The notes under the pieces are model-generated. The model had not been told where the DNA came from. It saw only the letters and a list, made by a program, of their open reading frames with translations, and ran no database searches. From NCBI RefSeq assembly GCF_900188255.1, contig NZ_FZNS01000006.1, forward strand, positions 332,572 through 396,571: 64,000 bases of DNA, read 5' to 3'. Below are positions 49,295 through 57,842 of the stretch, in pieces. The position numbers and the translations under genes are program-made. The DNA comes from Hymenobacter mucosus. Lineage in GTDB: Bacteria; Bacteroidota; Bacteroidia; Cytophagales; Hymenobacteraceae. The number at the start of each line of letters is the position of its first letter. Within the stretch, counting starts at the first letter, position 1.

Positions 49295-50752
49295 CTACTT
49301 CACCACAATTTTATTTAGCATTAGGGCCGAAGATTTTTTGCTAGGGCGGCTCACGCCTACAATAGTTTTAGCATCTAGCCATCCGGTAAAATCCTTCACA
49401 TAGGATGGGTTCTGGTCGGCTGCTACATTCAGTCCCAGACTTTTTGGCTCTTGCACGGCACCGTTCTGTCCGTTGAGCCGGCGTAGGTAGAGGTCAGATT
49501 TTCCTTTGATTTTCTCCCAGGTTACAAGCTGGAGTTCGGATCCAAACATAGCGGCCCGGTAGCCTATACTACTAAATCCTTCGGCGGCGGGCGCTACTTG
49601 GTCTTTCGCCACAATACGCTGCCAACTGGGGGTAAGAAACTCGTTATATCCGAACACATGTAGTTCGCGGGTATGGCCCGGGGAGTCGTCGCCTCCTTCC
49701 TCGAATTTCTTTTCTGCCAGCACAACGAGTTGCTTCTCTTCGGTCAGGAATAAGTCGGTTAGGTACACATCCTCGAGTCGTTTGGCAGTAGCACCGCTGG
49801 CCTTATTTACTAGTGCTAAGTACTCGGGCGCAAATTTTACCTCGGGCGCAAATTTCATTTCGCTCTCGCCGCTAAAGTCAAACTTTATAACTTTTAGGCT
49901 GTGGTACAAACCACTTTCACGTTCATTGCAAATGGCGGCGGCATATAGCGTGTTATCGGGCTGTAAGGCAAAGCGGGAGTCAAATACGTTGACCACCTTG
50001 CCACCGAATGTACCGCCCACTGACACCGACATTACCTTGATGTCGGGGGAGTCGTTGTGGTAGCGCCGCACGGTAAGTTTCTTCATCTCATCACCCACCA
50101 ACGTTACGTACTGGGTGCCATCATTGCCCACGTGCACCGTGGTAGAGAAGAAACCGCCTTGGTCATGAAAGTCGTAGGTGCGGTCTTTTAGCTTCTGTAG
50201 CTTCTCATCAAACACGGTTGCGCTGATAGCTTTGATTTGCGCTTCGCGGGTCAGGTAGCGCCAAGCAACTAGCTTGGTGCCGTCCGAGGAAAATGATACA
50301 CCTGGCCGCCGGTCGCGGCTGCCTGTTTCAATCAGTTTCTTACTACCCGACTTTTGTCCATTAGCAAGAGAGATAGTATGGGCGGAGAGGGTTTGGACAG
50401 ATCCTTCCTTTTGGTAGACAACCACTACCGCCTGCTCCGCAGAACGAGCAAATCCATCAACCGCCTGATCGGAAGTGAGGGGTACGGCTGCCGACCATAG
50501 TCGCTTCAAATCCGCGTCGTACCGCTCAATCGTATATTCTCCGGCTGCCTTGTGAGCTAAAATAACAAAGCCCCCACCAGGCAAAATGAGGGTCTTGCTA
50601 GGTACGCGCTGATTATACCGGTCATCGGATTTTTCCGGGAGGTAGCTAAAGGAAGCCGACTTTACTTTCTGAGCTATCAAATCTCCTGAAGCCAGTTGAA
50701 GGCTGGCAGCGAGTAGGCTAGTTGCCAAAATATAAGAAAAACGCACAGGCAA
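49295..50752 (-). CDS. secreted protein of unknown function, possible beta-propeller
   Basis: 485 residues with a signal peptide (1-28, SLQLASGDLIAQ). The rest is strand-rich with WD/Kelch-like spacing: TLILPGGGFVILAHKAAGEY, TIERYDADLKRLWSA, LHVFGYNEFLTPSWQRIVAK. No catalytic motif is seen and there is no T9SS sorting domain at the C terminus (it ends KKSSALMLNKIVVK). I do not recognise the family. It is 130 bases upstream of the T9SS cargo gene on the same strand. A -7 box TACCTTTG with a TTG element 22 bases further upstream precedes it (50799-50806). Confidence 0.72.
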   Translation of the reverse strand: MPVRFSYILATSLLAASLQLASGDLIAQKVKSASFSYLPEKSDDRYNQRVPSKTLILPGGGFVILAHKAAGEYTIERYDADLKRLWSAAVPLTSDQAVDGFARSAEQAVVVVYQKEGSVQTLSAHTISLANGQKSGSKKLIETGSRDRRPGVSFSSDGTKLVAWRYLTREAQIKAISATVFDEKLQKLKDRTYDFHDQGGFFSTTVHVGNDGTQYVTLVGDEMKKLTVRRYHNDSPDIKVMSVSVGGTFGGKVVNVFDSRFALQPDNTLYAAAICNERESGLYHSLKVIKFDFSGESEMKFAPEVKFAPEYLALVNKASGATAKRLEDVYLTDLFLTEEKQLVVLAEKKFEEGGDDSPGHTRELHVFGYNEFLTPSWQRIVAKDQVAPAAEGFSSIGYRAAMFGSELQLVTWEKIKGKSDLYLRRLNGQNGAVQEPKSLGLNVAADQNPSYVKDFTGWLDAKTIVGVSRPSKKSSALMLNKIVVK

Positions 50753-50798
50753 AGGCAGTTAAGAAGCCAAGAATAAAAAGACTGAAAAATGTACTCTC

Positions 50799-50806
50799 CA
50801 AAGGTA
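50799..50806 (-). promoter_or_regulatory. candidate promoter of the 485-residue secreted protein gene
   Basis: Minus-strand TACCTTTG, an exact TAnnTTTG match, lies 47 bases before the ATG, with TTGT about 22 bases upstream as a -33 element. Both boxes and spacing fit the Bacteroidota promoter model. The rest of the 50753-51164 gap is A/T-rich and shows no other feature I can support. Confidence 0.5.
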
Positions 50807-51164
50807 TCCAACTTCTGTTGTTCTCCGTACAACCCGCGCTTCCCTAGCAAGTTGCTAGTTAAGCACTGTTTCTTCACGCTTACTTAACGCTAAAGAGGCT
50901 GATTTTAACGTAAAAAGCGACAAACTTTGTGATGACAAGCGAGACGCAACGTTCCTTTTTTGGGACGAGGTCTTTCGATTGTAGTCCTAAAAAATATGAA
51001 TATTCTTCAATAGATCATTTTCACGCATCGTAGAGAGCCACTCTGGAGGCATCTGCATTGGTTAGCCCTAGCTTCTTACTATGGCTAAAGCATATTTCTT
51101 CTCATGATTAGTTTGGCCTAAAAATTGATAAGCCAGACCAGCCTTCAAAACGGTACTGCACACT

Positions 51165-51404
51165 ATGAAGTCTTTACTCAAGTTTTTTCTGCTTTTCTCG
51201 CTAGTTATTTTGGGCAAGGTTGCCAAGCAGCAAAGCTTTACTGTTACTACTGCCAAAGCTTCACGGATTGGATTGCAAGCCCCTATTCGTAGTGCTTCGA
51301 TGCTCAACTCTCGGTTAGCAGCAAAAAGTGAAGTTTCTGGTGGTGGTAGCTATTTCTGGCAAACAACAGCACCAGTAACCAACGAGCACGTTAGTTACGA
51401 ATAG
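51165..51404 (+). CDS. small exported peptide, unknown function
   Basis: 79 residues: basic start and hydrophobic segment MKSLLKFFLLFSLVILGKVA (likely signal peptide), then a short Ser/Thr/Ala-rich mature part (GSYFWQTTAPVTNEHVSYE at the end). I do not recognise it. A terminator hairpin 10 bases after the stop (51414-51437), well separated from recG, supports a real transcript. It is a low-confidence gene because of its length and because the codon pattern is not strongly biased. Confidence 0.5.
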   Translation: MKSLLKFFLLFSLVILGKVAKQQSFTVTTAKASRIGLQAPIRSASMLNSRLAAKSEVSGGGSYFWQTTAPVTNEHVSYE

Positions 51405-51413
51405 CTTCGGTAG

Positions 51414-51437
51414 GCGACTCTTAAGTCGCCTTTTTTG
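51414..51437 (+). terminator. terminator after the small exported-peptide gene
   Basis: GGCGACT (51414-51420) pairs with AGTCGCC (51425-51431) around CTTA, followed by TTTTTT. It is a compact intrinsic terminator on the plus strand. Confidence 0.7.
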
Positions 51438-51447
51438 TGCTCTACCC

Positions 51448-51503
51448 CATAGAAACGGGTCAGCGAGAGTCTACCAGTAGACTCTCGCTGACCCGTTTCT
51501 ATG
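51448..51503. terminator. perfect 27-bp hairpin between small gene and recG
   Basis: Arms 51448-51474 and 51477-51503 are exact reverse complements with a 2-base turn. It lies 24 bases past the minus-strand recG stop (51527) and just beyond the plus-strand terminator. Probably the recG terminator; no strong T tract on either side. Confidence 0.65.
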
Positions 51504-51526
51504 AGAAGCAAATGCCTCGCTCTTGG

Positions 51527-53626
51527 TCAGCTAATGCGGCTCCAATTGACGGCCGTGGCGGGCAAGCTTTCAATATGCCGACGGATAGGCTGGTTGTTTG
51601 GCTTGTGAAGGCCAGGATCGTCGGTGAGGAGGGCTTGGGCGGCGGCTCTACTCTCGGAAAGAATACGGCCGTCTTTTGCCAAGTCGGCAATCAGCAAATC
51701 CAGTACGCCGCTTTGTTGGGTACCCATAAGGTCGCCGGGGCCCCGTAACTTCAAATCGATATCGGCAATTTCAAATCCATTGTTGGTACGCACCATGGTT
51801 TCAATGCGCGTGCGCGAGTCTTTGCTGAGCTTGTAGCCGCTCATCAGGATACAATAACTCTGCTCGGCGCCCCGTCCTACTCGGCCGCGGAGCTGGTGCA
51901 ACTGGGATAGGCCAAACCGTTCGGTGCTTTCAATAACCATAACGGAAGCATTGGGCACGTTCACCCCCACCTCAATAACAGTGGTAGCTACCATGATCTG
52001 GGTTTCTTGCTTCACGAAGCGCTGCATTTCGGCATCTTTCTCTCCCGCCGTCATGCGCCCGTGCACAATGCTGATCTGGAACTCGGGGAAAGCGCGCGCA
52101 ATACTCTCGTAGCCATCCATGAGGTCTTTGTAGTCCGCCATGGCTTCGCTTTCCTCAATCAGGGGGTACACGATGTATACCTGCCGACCCAAGTTGATTT
52201 GATCACGCAGAAACTGAAATACCTTGAGCCGGTTGGCATCATAGCGATGCACCGTTACGATGGGTTTGCGGCCAGCAGGTAGCTCGTCAATTACAGATAC
52301 GTCCAAGTCACCGTAGAGCGTCATGGCCAAAGTGCGAGGAATAGGCGTAGCCGTCATGACGAGTACGTGGGGTATCACATGCGGGTTCTTCTGCCACAAT
52401 TTAGAGCGCTGGGCTACCCCAAAGCGGTGCTGCTCATCCATGATGGTAAGGCCCAAATTCCGAAACTGCACCACATCTTCTAGCAGGGCATGCGTGCCTA
52501 CGAGCATGTGCATCTCGCCGGAACGCAGCTGCTCGTGTAGTACGCGCCGCTCGGCGGTGCGGGTACTGCCGGTGAGCTTACCAATCTTGAGGCCTAGTAG
52601 GTCTGCAAACTGTTTTAAGCCCACATAGTGCTGATCCGCTAGAATCTCAGTGGGAGCCATTAAACAACTCTGGGCCCCGTTGTCGGCCGCCATCAGCATG
52701 CTAATGAAGGCAACAATAGTTTTGCCTGAGCCTACATCGCCTTGCAGCAAGCGGTTCATTTGCTTGCCCGAGCAAAAATCCTTGTAGATATCGTGAATAA
52801 CGCGCTTTTGGGCTCCCGTGAGGTCGAAGGGCATCACGTTCTTATAGAAGTGCACTAGAGTAGGCACCTCCTTAAATACTTGCCCTGCTAGCTCCACCTT
52901 GCGCTGGTCTCGTTGACGCAACAGCTTTAGCTGTACATAGAACAGTTCCTCAAACTTGAGTCGGAACCGAGCCGTTTGGAGCAGTTCCGTACTCTGCGGG
53001 AAGTGTATCTGCTGAATGGCCGTGGCTTTATCCATCAAGCCGTACTGACGCACCAAGTCCTCCGATAGAGTTTCGTGTACTTGCGGTAAGGCAATCTTCA
53101 GCAGATCGGCTACCATGCGGGCAATAGCCTTGCTGTCTATGCGATGGTAGTTCTTGAGCTTCTCAGAGGTGTTGTATACCGGCTGCAAGTAGCTTTGGCC
53201 AGCCTTTGCTTCGGTCACTTCTTCTAGTTCAGGATGAGCCATTTGGGGTCGCCCATTAAACATGGTCGGTTTCCCGAAGACAATATACTCCTGATGGTTT
53301 TTAATGATTTTCTCCAGGTAATTTACCCCTTTAAACCACACTAGCTCTAGCTCGCCGCTGGCATCAGCCACTTTGGCCACCATGCGCTTCTTGGGGCCTT
53401 CGCCCACCACTTCCCGGTTGCGTAAAATGCCCTTTATCTGCACAAAGGGCAGGTCGTCATGCAGGTCGCAGACGTTGTAAAACTGCGTACGGTCGAGGTA
53501 GCGAAAAGGGTAGCGCTGAATTAGGTCGCCGTACGTAAACAGGCCCAATTCTTTCTGCAGCAGCTGGGCCCGCTGCAAGCCTACGCCACGCAGGTACTCT
53601 AGTTTGGTTTGAAAGAAATTACTCAT
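51527..53626 (-). CDS. recG: ATP-dependent DNA helicase RecG
   Basis: Branch-migrating helicase that remodels stalled replication forks and Holliday junctions. 699 residues: N-terminal wedge/OB domain (about 1-180, with VQIKGILRNREVVGEGPKKR), Walker A LLQGDVGSGKTIVA (about 298-311), DEQHRFG (motif II, DExH-type), MTATPIPRTLAMTLYGDLD (motif III), and the helicase C domain with VATTVIEVGVNVPNASVMVI and QLHQLRGRVGRG. Complete and normal length. gldD lies 92 bases upstream on the same strand. Confidence 0.97.
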   Translation of the reverse strand: MSNFFQTKLEYLRGVGLQRAQLLQKELGLFTYGDLIQRYPFRYLDRTQFYNVCDLHDDLPFVQIKGILRNREVVGEGPKKRMVAKVADASGELELVWFKGVNYLEKIIKNHQEYIVFGKPTMFNGRPQMAHPELEEVTEAKAGQSYLQPVYNTSEKLKNYHRIDSKAIARMVADLLKIALPQVHETLSEDLVRQYGLMDKATAIQQIHFPQSTELLQTARFRLKFEELFYVQLKLLRQRDQRKVELAGQVFKEVPTLVHFYKNVMPFDLTGAQKRVIHDIYKDFCSGKQMNRLLQGDVGSGKTIVAFISMLMAADNGAQSCLMAPTEILADQHYVGLKQFADLLGLKIGKLTGSTRTAERRVLHEQLRSGEMHMLVGTHALLEDVVQFRNLGLTIMDEQHRFGVAQRSKLWQKNPHVIPHVLVMTATPIPRTLAMTLYGDLDVSVIDELPAGRKPIVTVHRYDANRLKVFQFLRDQINLGRQVYIVYPLIEESEAMADYKDLMDGYESIARAFPEFQISIVHGRMTAGEKDAEMQRFVKQETQIMVATTVIEVGVNVPNASVMVIESTERFGLSQLHQLRGRVGRGAEQSYCILMSGYKLSKDSRTRIETMVRTNNGFEIADIDLKLRGPGDLMGTQQSGVLDLLIADLAKDGRILSESRAAAQALLTDDPGLHKPNNQPIRRHIESLPATAVNWSRIS

Positions 53627-53717
53627 AGTTCCATGAGCAGTGAACTAGGAGCCGATAACAAAACTCCCACAAGCATGCCACAACAGGCTTGTGCTACGCG
53701 GGGTGTATCGGTCTAGT

Positions 53718-54314
53718 CTACTGGTATTTCAGCGTGTTCAGGAGCTGTACAATATCTTTCTTCACGTAGTCGATAACCGGAGCCAGCGAGTCGTTTGCCG
53801 TGGCTGTGCGGAAATACAGGGCCCCGCGGAAGAAGTGCTTGGTGCTATCGGTAGTATAGAATTGAAACTGGCTAGGTACATCGCCCTGCAACTCAAAAAC
53901 GGACACCCGCATTCCGTTTGGGGTCTTCAGTACACTCTCGTCAATAGCCGTAGCTTTGATTTGATGTTTGCTGGTGAGTTTGCGGGCGTCTTCAAGAAGC
54001 TTGTTGCTTAACTGCCGGCTTTGGCGCAAATCGGAGTAGGTGATCTGGACGCTGGCGTGCAGCTGAGGATAATACACATTAATCCAATGCGGCTGCGCCA
54101 AGTAGGAAGAATCACGCAAAATCTTGGCGAAGCGGGAGTACTGGAACGTGTATGGGTGCCCAGGAGCCAATTGTTGGTATCGGTGGGGCGGAAGATCAAT
54201 ACGATTGAACCCCTTAGGTTTGGGCGTGTAGTCGGGTGCTTCATTGCAGCCGACCAAGAGGGCCACGCTAGTCAATGCCGTACCCCAGGTGCTCAAAAAA
54301 CGGAAAACAGCCAT
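53718..54314 (-). CDS. gldD: gliding motility lipoprotein GldD
   Basis: 198-residue lipoprotein (LTSVALLVGC-NEA lipobox) of the GldD family, required for gliding and T9SS function in Flavobacterium. Family features are YTPKPKGFNRIDLPPHRYQQ (28-47), FQYSRFAKI, WINVYYPQLHASVQITYSDL and the late segment LYFRTATANDSLAPVIDYVK. It lies downstream of ssb and mutY, as in Flavobacterium gldD neighbourhoods, but the usual neighbour gldE (CBS-domain membrane protein) is not between ssb and gldD here. It implies a gliding/T9SS-bearing organism. Confidence 0.9.
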   Translation of the reverse strand: MAVFRFLSTWGTALTSVALLVGCNEAPDYTPKPKGFNRIDLPPHRYQQLAPGHPYTFQYSRFAKILRDSSYLAQPHWINVYYPQLHASVQITYSDLRQSRQLSNKLLEDARKLTSKHQIKATAIDESVLKTPNGMRVSVFELQGDVPSQFQFYTTDSTKHFFRGALYFRTATANDSLAPVIDYVKKDIVQLLNTLKYQ

Positions 54315-54440
54315 ACAAGACGAATGAGAAAGTAAAGGTAGCTACAACGCGTCAGGAACCGGCCCTAGTTTCCCCTGGCATTTGTAAGCCAGCAAGACTG
54401 TTTCCCCAAACTACCTGGCTTGACCTATTGTAGGAAGCAA

Positions 54441-54467
54441 AAAGCCCTGAGCAGTTGTCAGGGCTTT
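54441..54467 (-). terminator. terminator after ssb
   Basis: AAAGCCCTGA and TCAGGGCTTT pair perfectly around GCAGTTG; on the minus strand the stem is followed by TTTTTGC. It lies 20 bases past the ssb stop and separates ssb from gldD. Confidence 0.7.
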
Positions 54468-54487
54468 AAGTAGTGCTGTGAAAAAGC

Positions 54488-54913
54488 TTAGAAGGGTAGC
54501 CGGTCTAGCTCGGGTTCTTGCCGGAATGTAGCAGGAGCTTCGGGGGCAGCAGGCTGTTCGGGGGCTGGGCTTTCGCCTGTGGTTCGAACTCCCAACAAGG
54601 AGATTTCCTCGGCTACGATTTCTGTAACGTAGCGGGTCTGGTTGTCCTTGTCTTGGTACTGCCGGGTCCGGATGCGCCCTTCCACGTATACCTGCTGGCC
54701 TTTGCGTAAGTGCTTTTCGGCTAGTTCTGCCAAGCCGCGCCATGCTGCAATAGTATGCCACTCGGTACGCTCTACGCGGTTACCCTGCTTGTCCTTGTAA
54801 TACTCATTTGTAGCCATCGTAAAGTTAGCTACTGCGTTGCCGCCTTCCAGATGCCGCACTTCGGGGTCTTTGCCCAAGTGGCCAATTAGAATAACTTTGT
54901 TTACGCTTGCCAT
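54488..54913 (-). CDS. ssb: single-stranded DNA-binding protein
   Basis: 141 residues: OB-fold domain (1-105: VNKVILIGHLGKDPEVRHLE, VANFTMATNEYYKDKQG, EWHTIAAWRGLAELAEKHLR, GQQVYVEGRIRTRQYQDKDN) and a short acidic/proline tail (105-141) ending LDRLPF. The PF end is the protein-interaction tip seen in SSBs. Shorter tail than E. coli SSB. It sits between mutY and gldD, a conserved neighbourhood. A TATCTTTA near-match to the -7 consensus occurs on the minus strand at about 54967-54975. Confidence 0.96.
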   Translation of the reverse strand: MASVNKVILIGHLGKDPEVRHLEGGNAVANFTMATNEYYKDKQGNRVERTEWHTIAAWRGLAELAEKHLRKGQQVYVEGRIRTRQYQDKDNQTRYVTEIVAEEISLLGVRTTGESPAPEQPAAPEAPATFRQEPELDRLPF

Positions 54914-55009
54914 GCCGTTGAAAAAGAAGATGTTGAAAATTAAATAGGGACTATTTTTCTTTGTTTAAAGATACGAATTCTGTGGTTAATTGCCAACTTA
55001 TTTAGTTAA

Positions 55010-56101
55010 TTAAAAGCCGATATTACTAATATAATTGGTAATAAGAATTGACTTTGGCAACGATTCTATTTCAGAGGCTTTGTACGGTAGCAAACCTGCA
55101 GTAGCAAGTGCCTTTGGAGTAAGTGGTGCTTCCAACTTCACGGGATGAAAGCGAGCTTCTACTTTTTGATGGCTTAGAACGTGCCGCAAGCTCTGAACAG
55201 GCTCTTCTACCTGAGCAAGATCTATGCGGCCGCCCAGTGCTTCTACTGTGTCAACTACCGTGCGTGCGGGTAGATCAGCCGAGTCGGCTTCATGCAAGGC
55301 AAAGTCATACAGCCCTTCCCAAATATCTTTAGGCCCCCGTTTGCGCATGTACAACGTGTCTTCGTACTGAAGCACGAAGTAGTGGAAGTAGCGGGTGCGG
55401 CCCGCTTTTGCCTTGCTTTTCACCGGCAATTCAGAAATCAGCCCGTGTTGAAAAGCATAGCATTGACTTTGCAGAGGACAAAACAAGCAATCTGGTTTCA
55501 CAGGGGTGCATTGAATGGCCCCGAACTCCATAATGGCTTGGTTAAATTCTGCCGGTTGATCAGCCGGAATAAGCGTATCAGCTACTTGCTGAAATACCTT
55601 ACGGCTCGCGGGCGCTGCAATATCCTGGGCTAAGCCAAACACGCGGGCTAATACTCGGTATACATTGCCATCGAGTACCGCTACCTGCTCATCATAGGCA
55701 AACGATGCAATTGCTGCGGCAGTGTATTGCCCCACGCCCCGCAGCTTCAGCAGCTCGGCGTACGTGCCCGGAAACCGTCCGCTGTATTCCTGCACCACTT
55801 GCTGAGCAGTATGGTGCATGTTGCGAGCCCGCGAGTAATATCCTAACCCTTGCCAATGGCGTAGAACTTCGTCTTGGGGTGCTGCTGCTAAATCGTGTAC
55901 AGTGGGGTAGGTCGTGATGAAATCGAGATAATAGGGTAGGCCCTGTTTCACCCGAGTCTGCTGCAAAATCACCTCCGACAGCCAAATGGCATAAGGGTCA
56001 CGAGTGTGGCGCCAGGGCAGGTCGCGACGGTGGCGAGGGTACCAGTTCAGTAGGGCTGCGCCAAACCAAGGATTGGAAGATGAAACAAAAGTTGAGCTCA
56101 A
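55010..56101 (-). CDS. mutY: A/G-specific adenine glycosylase MutY
   Basis: Removes adenine mispaired with 8-oxoguanine. 363 residues from the TTG at 56101: catalytic Glu in LSEVILQQTRV, helix-hairpin-helix LRGVGQYTAAAIASFAYDEQ with its catalytic Asp following, the [4Fe-4S] cysteines in CTPVKPDCLFCPLQSQC, and a C-terminal NUDIX-like 8-oxoG recognition domain. A longer in-frame reading to an ATG at 56203 exists, but its first 34 residues are hydrophobic and unlike MutY, and it would overlap the HU promoter region; TTG is therefore preferred. Not certain. Confidence 0.9.
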   Translation of the reverse strand: MSSTFVSSSNPWFGAALLNWYPRHRRDLPWRHTRDPYAIWLSEVILQQTRVKQGLPYYLDFITTYPTVHDLAAAPQDEVLRHWQGLGYYSRARNMHHTAQQVVQEYSGRFPGTYAELLKLRGVGQYTAAAIASFAYDEQVAVLDGNVYRVLARVFGLAQDIAAPASRKVFQQVADTLIPADQPAEFNQAIMEFGAIQCTPVKPDCLFCPLQSQCYAFQHGLISELPVKSKAKAGRTRYFHYFVLQYEDTLYMRKRGPKDIWEGLYDFALHEADSADLPARTVVDTVEALGGRIDLAQVEEPVQSLRHVLSHQKVEARFHPVKLEAPLTPKALATAGLLPYKASEIESLPKSILITNYISNIGF

Positions 56102-56185
56102 GGCTTTGAGAAAGAAATAGTTGGATGCAACCAGGTAACCATACCCGATTGCAGTGAAATCTATTGTAAAACCAAAAAAGGCAAC

Positions 56186-56193
56186 TACCTTTG
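56186..56193 (+). promoter_or_regulatory. candidate promoter of the HU gene
   Basis: TACCTTTG matches TAnnTTTG exactly, with TTG at 56164-56166 giving a 19-base spacing. It lies 106 bases before the GTG start of the HU gene, leaving a leader of about 100 bases. Confidence 0.5.
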
Positions 56194-56298
56194 TGCCCCT
56201 CAAAACGTTAGCAACCCCTTACCGGGCAAGTGCTTACGTTTTGGGGACGGCAAGTTTTGCCAAGCACCCATTTTTCACACCTTAGTACACATACCAGC

Positions 56299-56604
56299 GT
56301 GACTAAAGCAGAAGTAATCGCCGAAATTGCCGACAAAACCGGCATCGAAAAAGCAGACGTTTCGGCTACCGTAGAAGCCTTCTTCAAAGTGGTGAAGGAC
56401 TCTATGGCCGACGGCAACAACATCTACGTGCGTGGCTTTGGCTCGTTCGTAAACAAAAAACGCGCGAAGAAAGTAGCCCGCAACATCTCCAAAAATACGT
56501 CGATTATCATCGACGAGCACTTCATCCCGAGCTTCAAGCCGTCGAAGACCTTCATCGGTAAGATCAAGAACAGCAAAAAGATCAAGGAGACGGCTAACGC
56601 CTAA
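56299..56604 (+). CDS. HU family DNA-binding protein
   Basis: 101-residue nucleoid protein of the HU/IHF family. It starts at GTG: TKAEVIAEIADKTGIEKADV, then VEAFFKVVKDSMADGNNIYV, GFGSFVNKKRAKKVARNISK (DNA-binding arm base), and ends with FIPSFKPSKTFIGKIKNSKK. An in-frame ATG at 56230 adds 23 residues that are not part of the fold, so the GTG is preferred. It lies divergent to mutY with a promoter between. Confidence 0.92.
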   Translation: MTKAEVIAEIADKTGIEKADVSATVEAFFKVVKDSMADGNNIYVRGFGSFVNKKRAKKVARNISKNTSIIIDEHFIPSFKPSKTFIGKIKNSKKIKETANA

Positions 56605-56685
56605 TTTCTTGGTTACGTTATTGCCGGCTGAGCCGCTGGGTGTCTACCTGTTGGACATCCGGCGGCCTGCTTTTTCATCTTATTA

Positions 56686-57591
56686 ATGGCGACTACTTCC
56701 TCTTCTTCGAAGCATCAACTGTTGGTTCTAGCGCTAGCTGTAGCGCTGGTTGTGGGCTTGTTTTGGCTGCCGAAGGTGATTGTAAAGCCCAAAGGTGACA
56801 AAGGGAGCCTGCAAACGGCTGCTAGCACAGCAAACCGCGACGCCGGAGCCGCTGCCCCCTCCACAGCCGCCAGTGGCTTAGACGAGCATGGCCATGACAC
56901 AGGTGCTACTCCTGAGCAGCCCCACATGACTGTGCCGGCTGCCCAGCGCACCGAAATCAATGGCCTGCTGACTAAGTACAACGCTGAGCAGAACATTACT
57001 GCCAAGCTGCGGCTGGCTTCTGAACTGGCTGCCAAGTACAAAGCAGTTGAAAAGTTTGACAGCGCTGGCTACTACTACGAGCAAGTAGCCTTGGTGCGTC
57101 CTGGAGAGCAAGCGTGGAAACGCGCTGCCGATGAGTACTTCGAGGCGTATAGTTTCGCAGCTACTGAGGAGCGGCAAAAGCTGCTAGGTGCTAAGTGCCA
57201 GGAGTTGTACGGGAAAGTTCTCAAGAATAACCCCGACAACCTCGATGCCAAAACTAATCTGGGTATGGCATTTATGGCGAGCACCAATCCTGTGCAAGGA
57301 ATTCAACTCCTGCGCGAAGTCTTGGCTACCGATCCGCGCAATGAAAAAGCCTTGTATAACCTTGGTTTACTGGCTATTCAAAGCAATCAGAACGACAAAG
57401 CAGTGGAACGATTCCGGGAATTGATGAAAGTCAATCCTGAAAACGTCAATGGACAGTTCTATCTTGGCGTCTCGTTAGCTCGTAACGGAGCTAAGGAAGA
57501 GGCTCGTCAGGCTTTCCTGAAAGCCAAAACGCTCAGCACCGACCCGGCTCTGGCTGCTTCGGTAGACGAGGAACTGCAAAAGCTGCAATAG
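56686..57591 (+). CDS. TPR-repeat membrane-anchored protein
   Basis: 301 residues: one N-terminal membrane helix (about 9-28, QLLVLALAVALVVGLFWLPK), an Ala/Gly-rich linker to 80, then tetratricopeptide repeats from about 95 to 300 (NLDAKTNLGMAFMASTNPVQ, NEKALYNLGLLAIQSNQNDK, NVNGQFYLGVSLARNGAKEE). It is likely anchored in the inner membrane with repeats in the periplasm. Partners are unknown. It lies between the HU gene and the 29-residue basic protein gene on the same strand. Confidence 0.82.
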   Translation: MATTSSSSKHQLLVLALAVALVVGLFWLPKVIVKPKGDKGSLQTAASTANRDAGAAAPSTAASGLDEHGHDTGATPEQPHMTVPAAQRTEINGLLTKYNAEQNITAKLRLASELAAKYKAVEKFDSAGYYYEQVALVRPGEQAWKRAADEYFEAYSFAATEERQKLLGAKCQELYGKVLKNNPDNLDAKTNLGMAFMASTNPVQGIQLLREVLATDPRNEKALYNLGLLAIQSNQNDKAVERFRELMKVNPENVNGQFYLGVSLARNGAKEEARQAFLKAKTLSTDPALAASVDEELQKLQ

Positions 57592-57661
57592 CCTGTTACG
57601 AGCTGTCTTGCAGCCGAAACAAAGAAATCAAAATCATTTAACCACCTAACTCATCATCATC

Positions 57662-57751
57662 ATGCCCTGCGGTAAAAAGAGAAAGCGTCATAAGATTGCC
57701 ACTCACAAGCGGAAGAAGCGCCTGCGCAAGAACCGTCACAAGAAGAAGTAA
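57662..57751 (+). CDS. 29-residue basic ribosomal-type protein (AURKAIP1/COX24-like)
   Basis: MPCGKKRKRHKIATHKRKKR followed by LRKNRHKKK, 29 residues in all and mostly Lys/Arg/His. I recognise this as the tiny conserved Bacteroidota protein annotated as AURKAIP1/COX24 domain-containing, related in type to small-subunit ribosomal protein bS22; that role is inference. Start and stop are clear in a region with a purine-rich leader (57625-57660). It lies 70 bases after the TPR gene and 210 bases before the RNase gene. Confidence 0.8.
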   Translation: MPCGKKRKRHKIATHKRKKRLRKNRHKKK

Positions 57752-57842
57752 GCCCTTCCGGGGTTTGCTGGCGGGTTATTTCGTACAGAGATTATGACCC
57801 GTGTATCTCTCACTTAGCATCTCTGAGAGTGGCTAGCTACTT

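Noticed and set aside
56102..56203. Longer N terminus for MutY beginning at ATG 56203
   Set aside because: The 34 extra residues are hydrophobic and unlike MutY, and they overlap the HU promoter region. The TTG at 56101 gives a normal length, although this is not proven.
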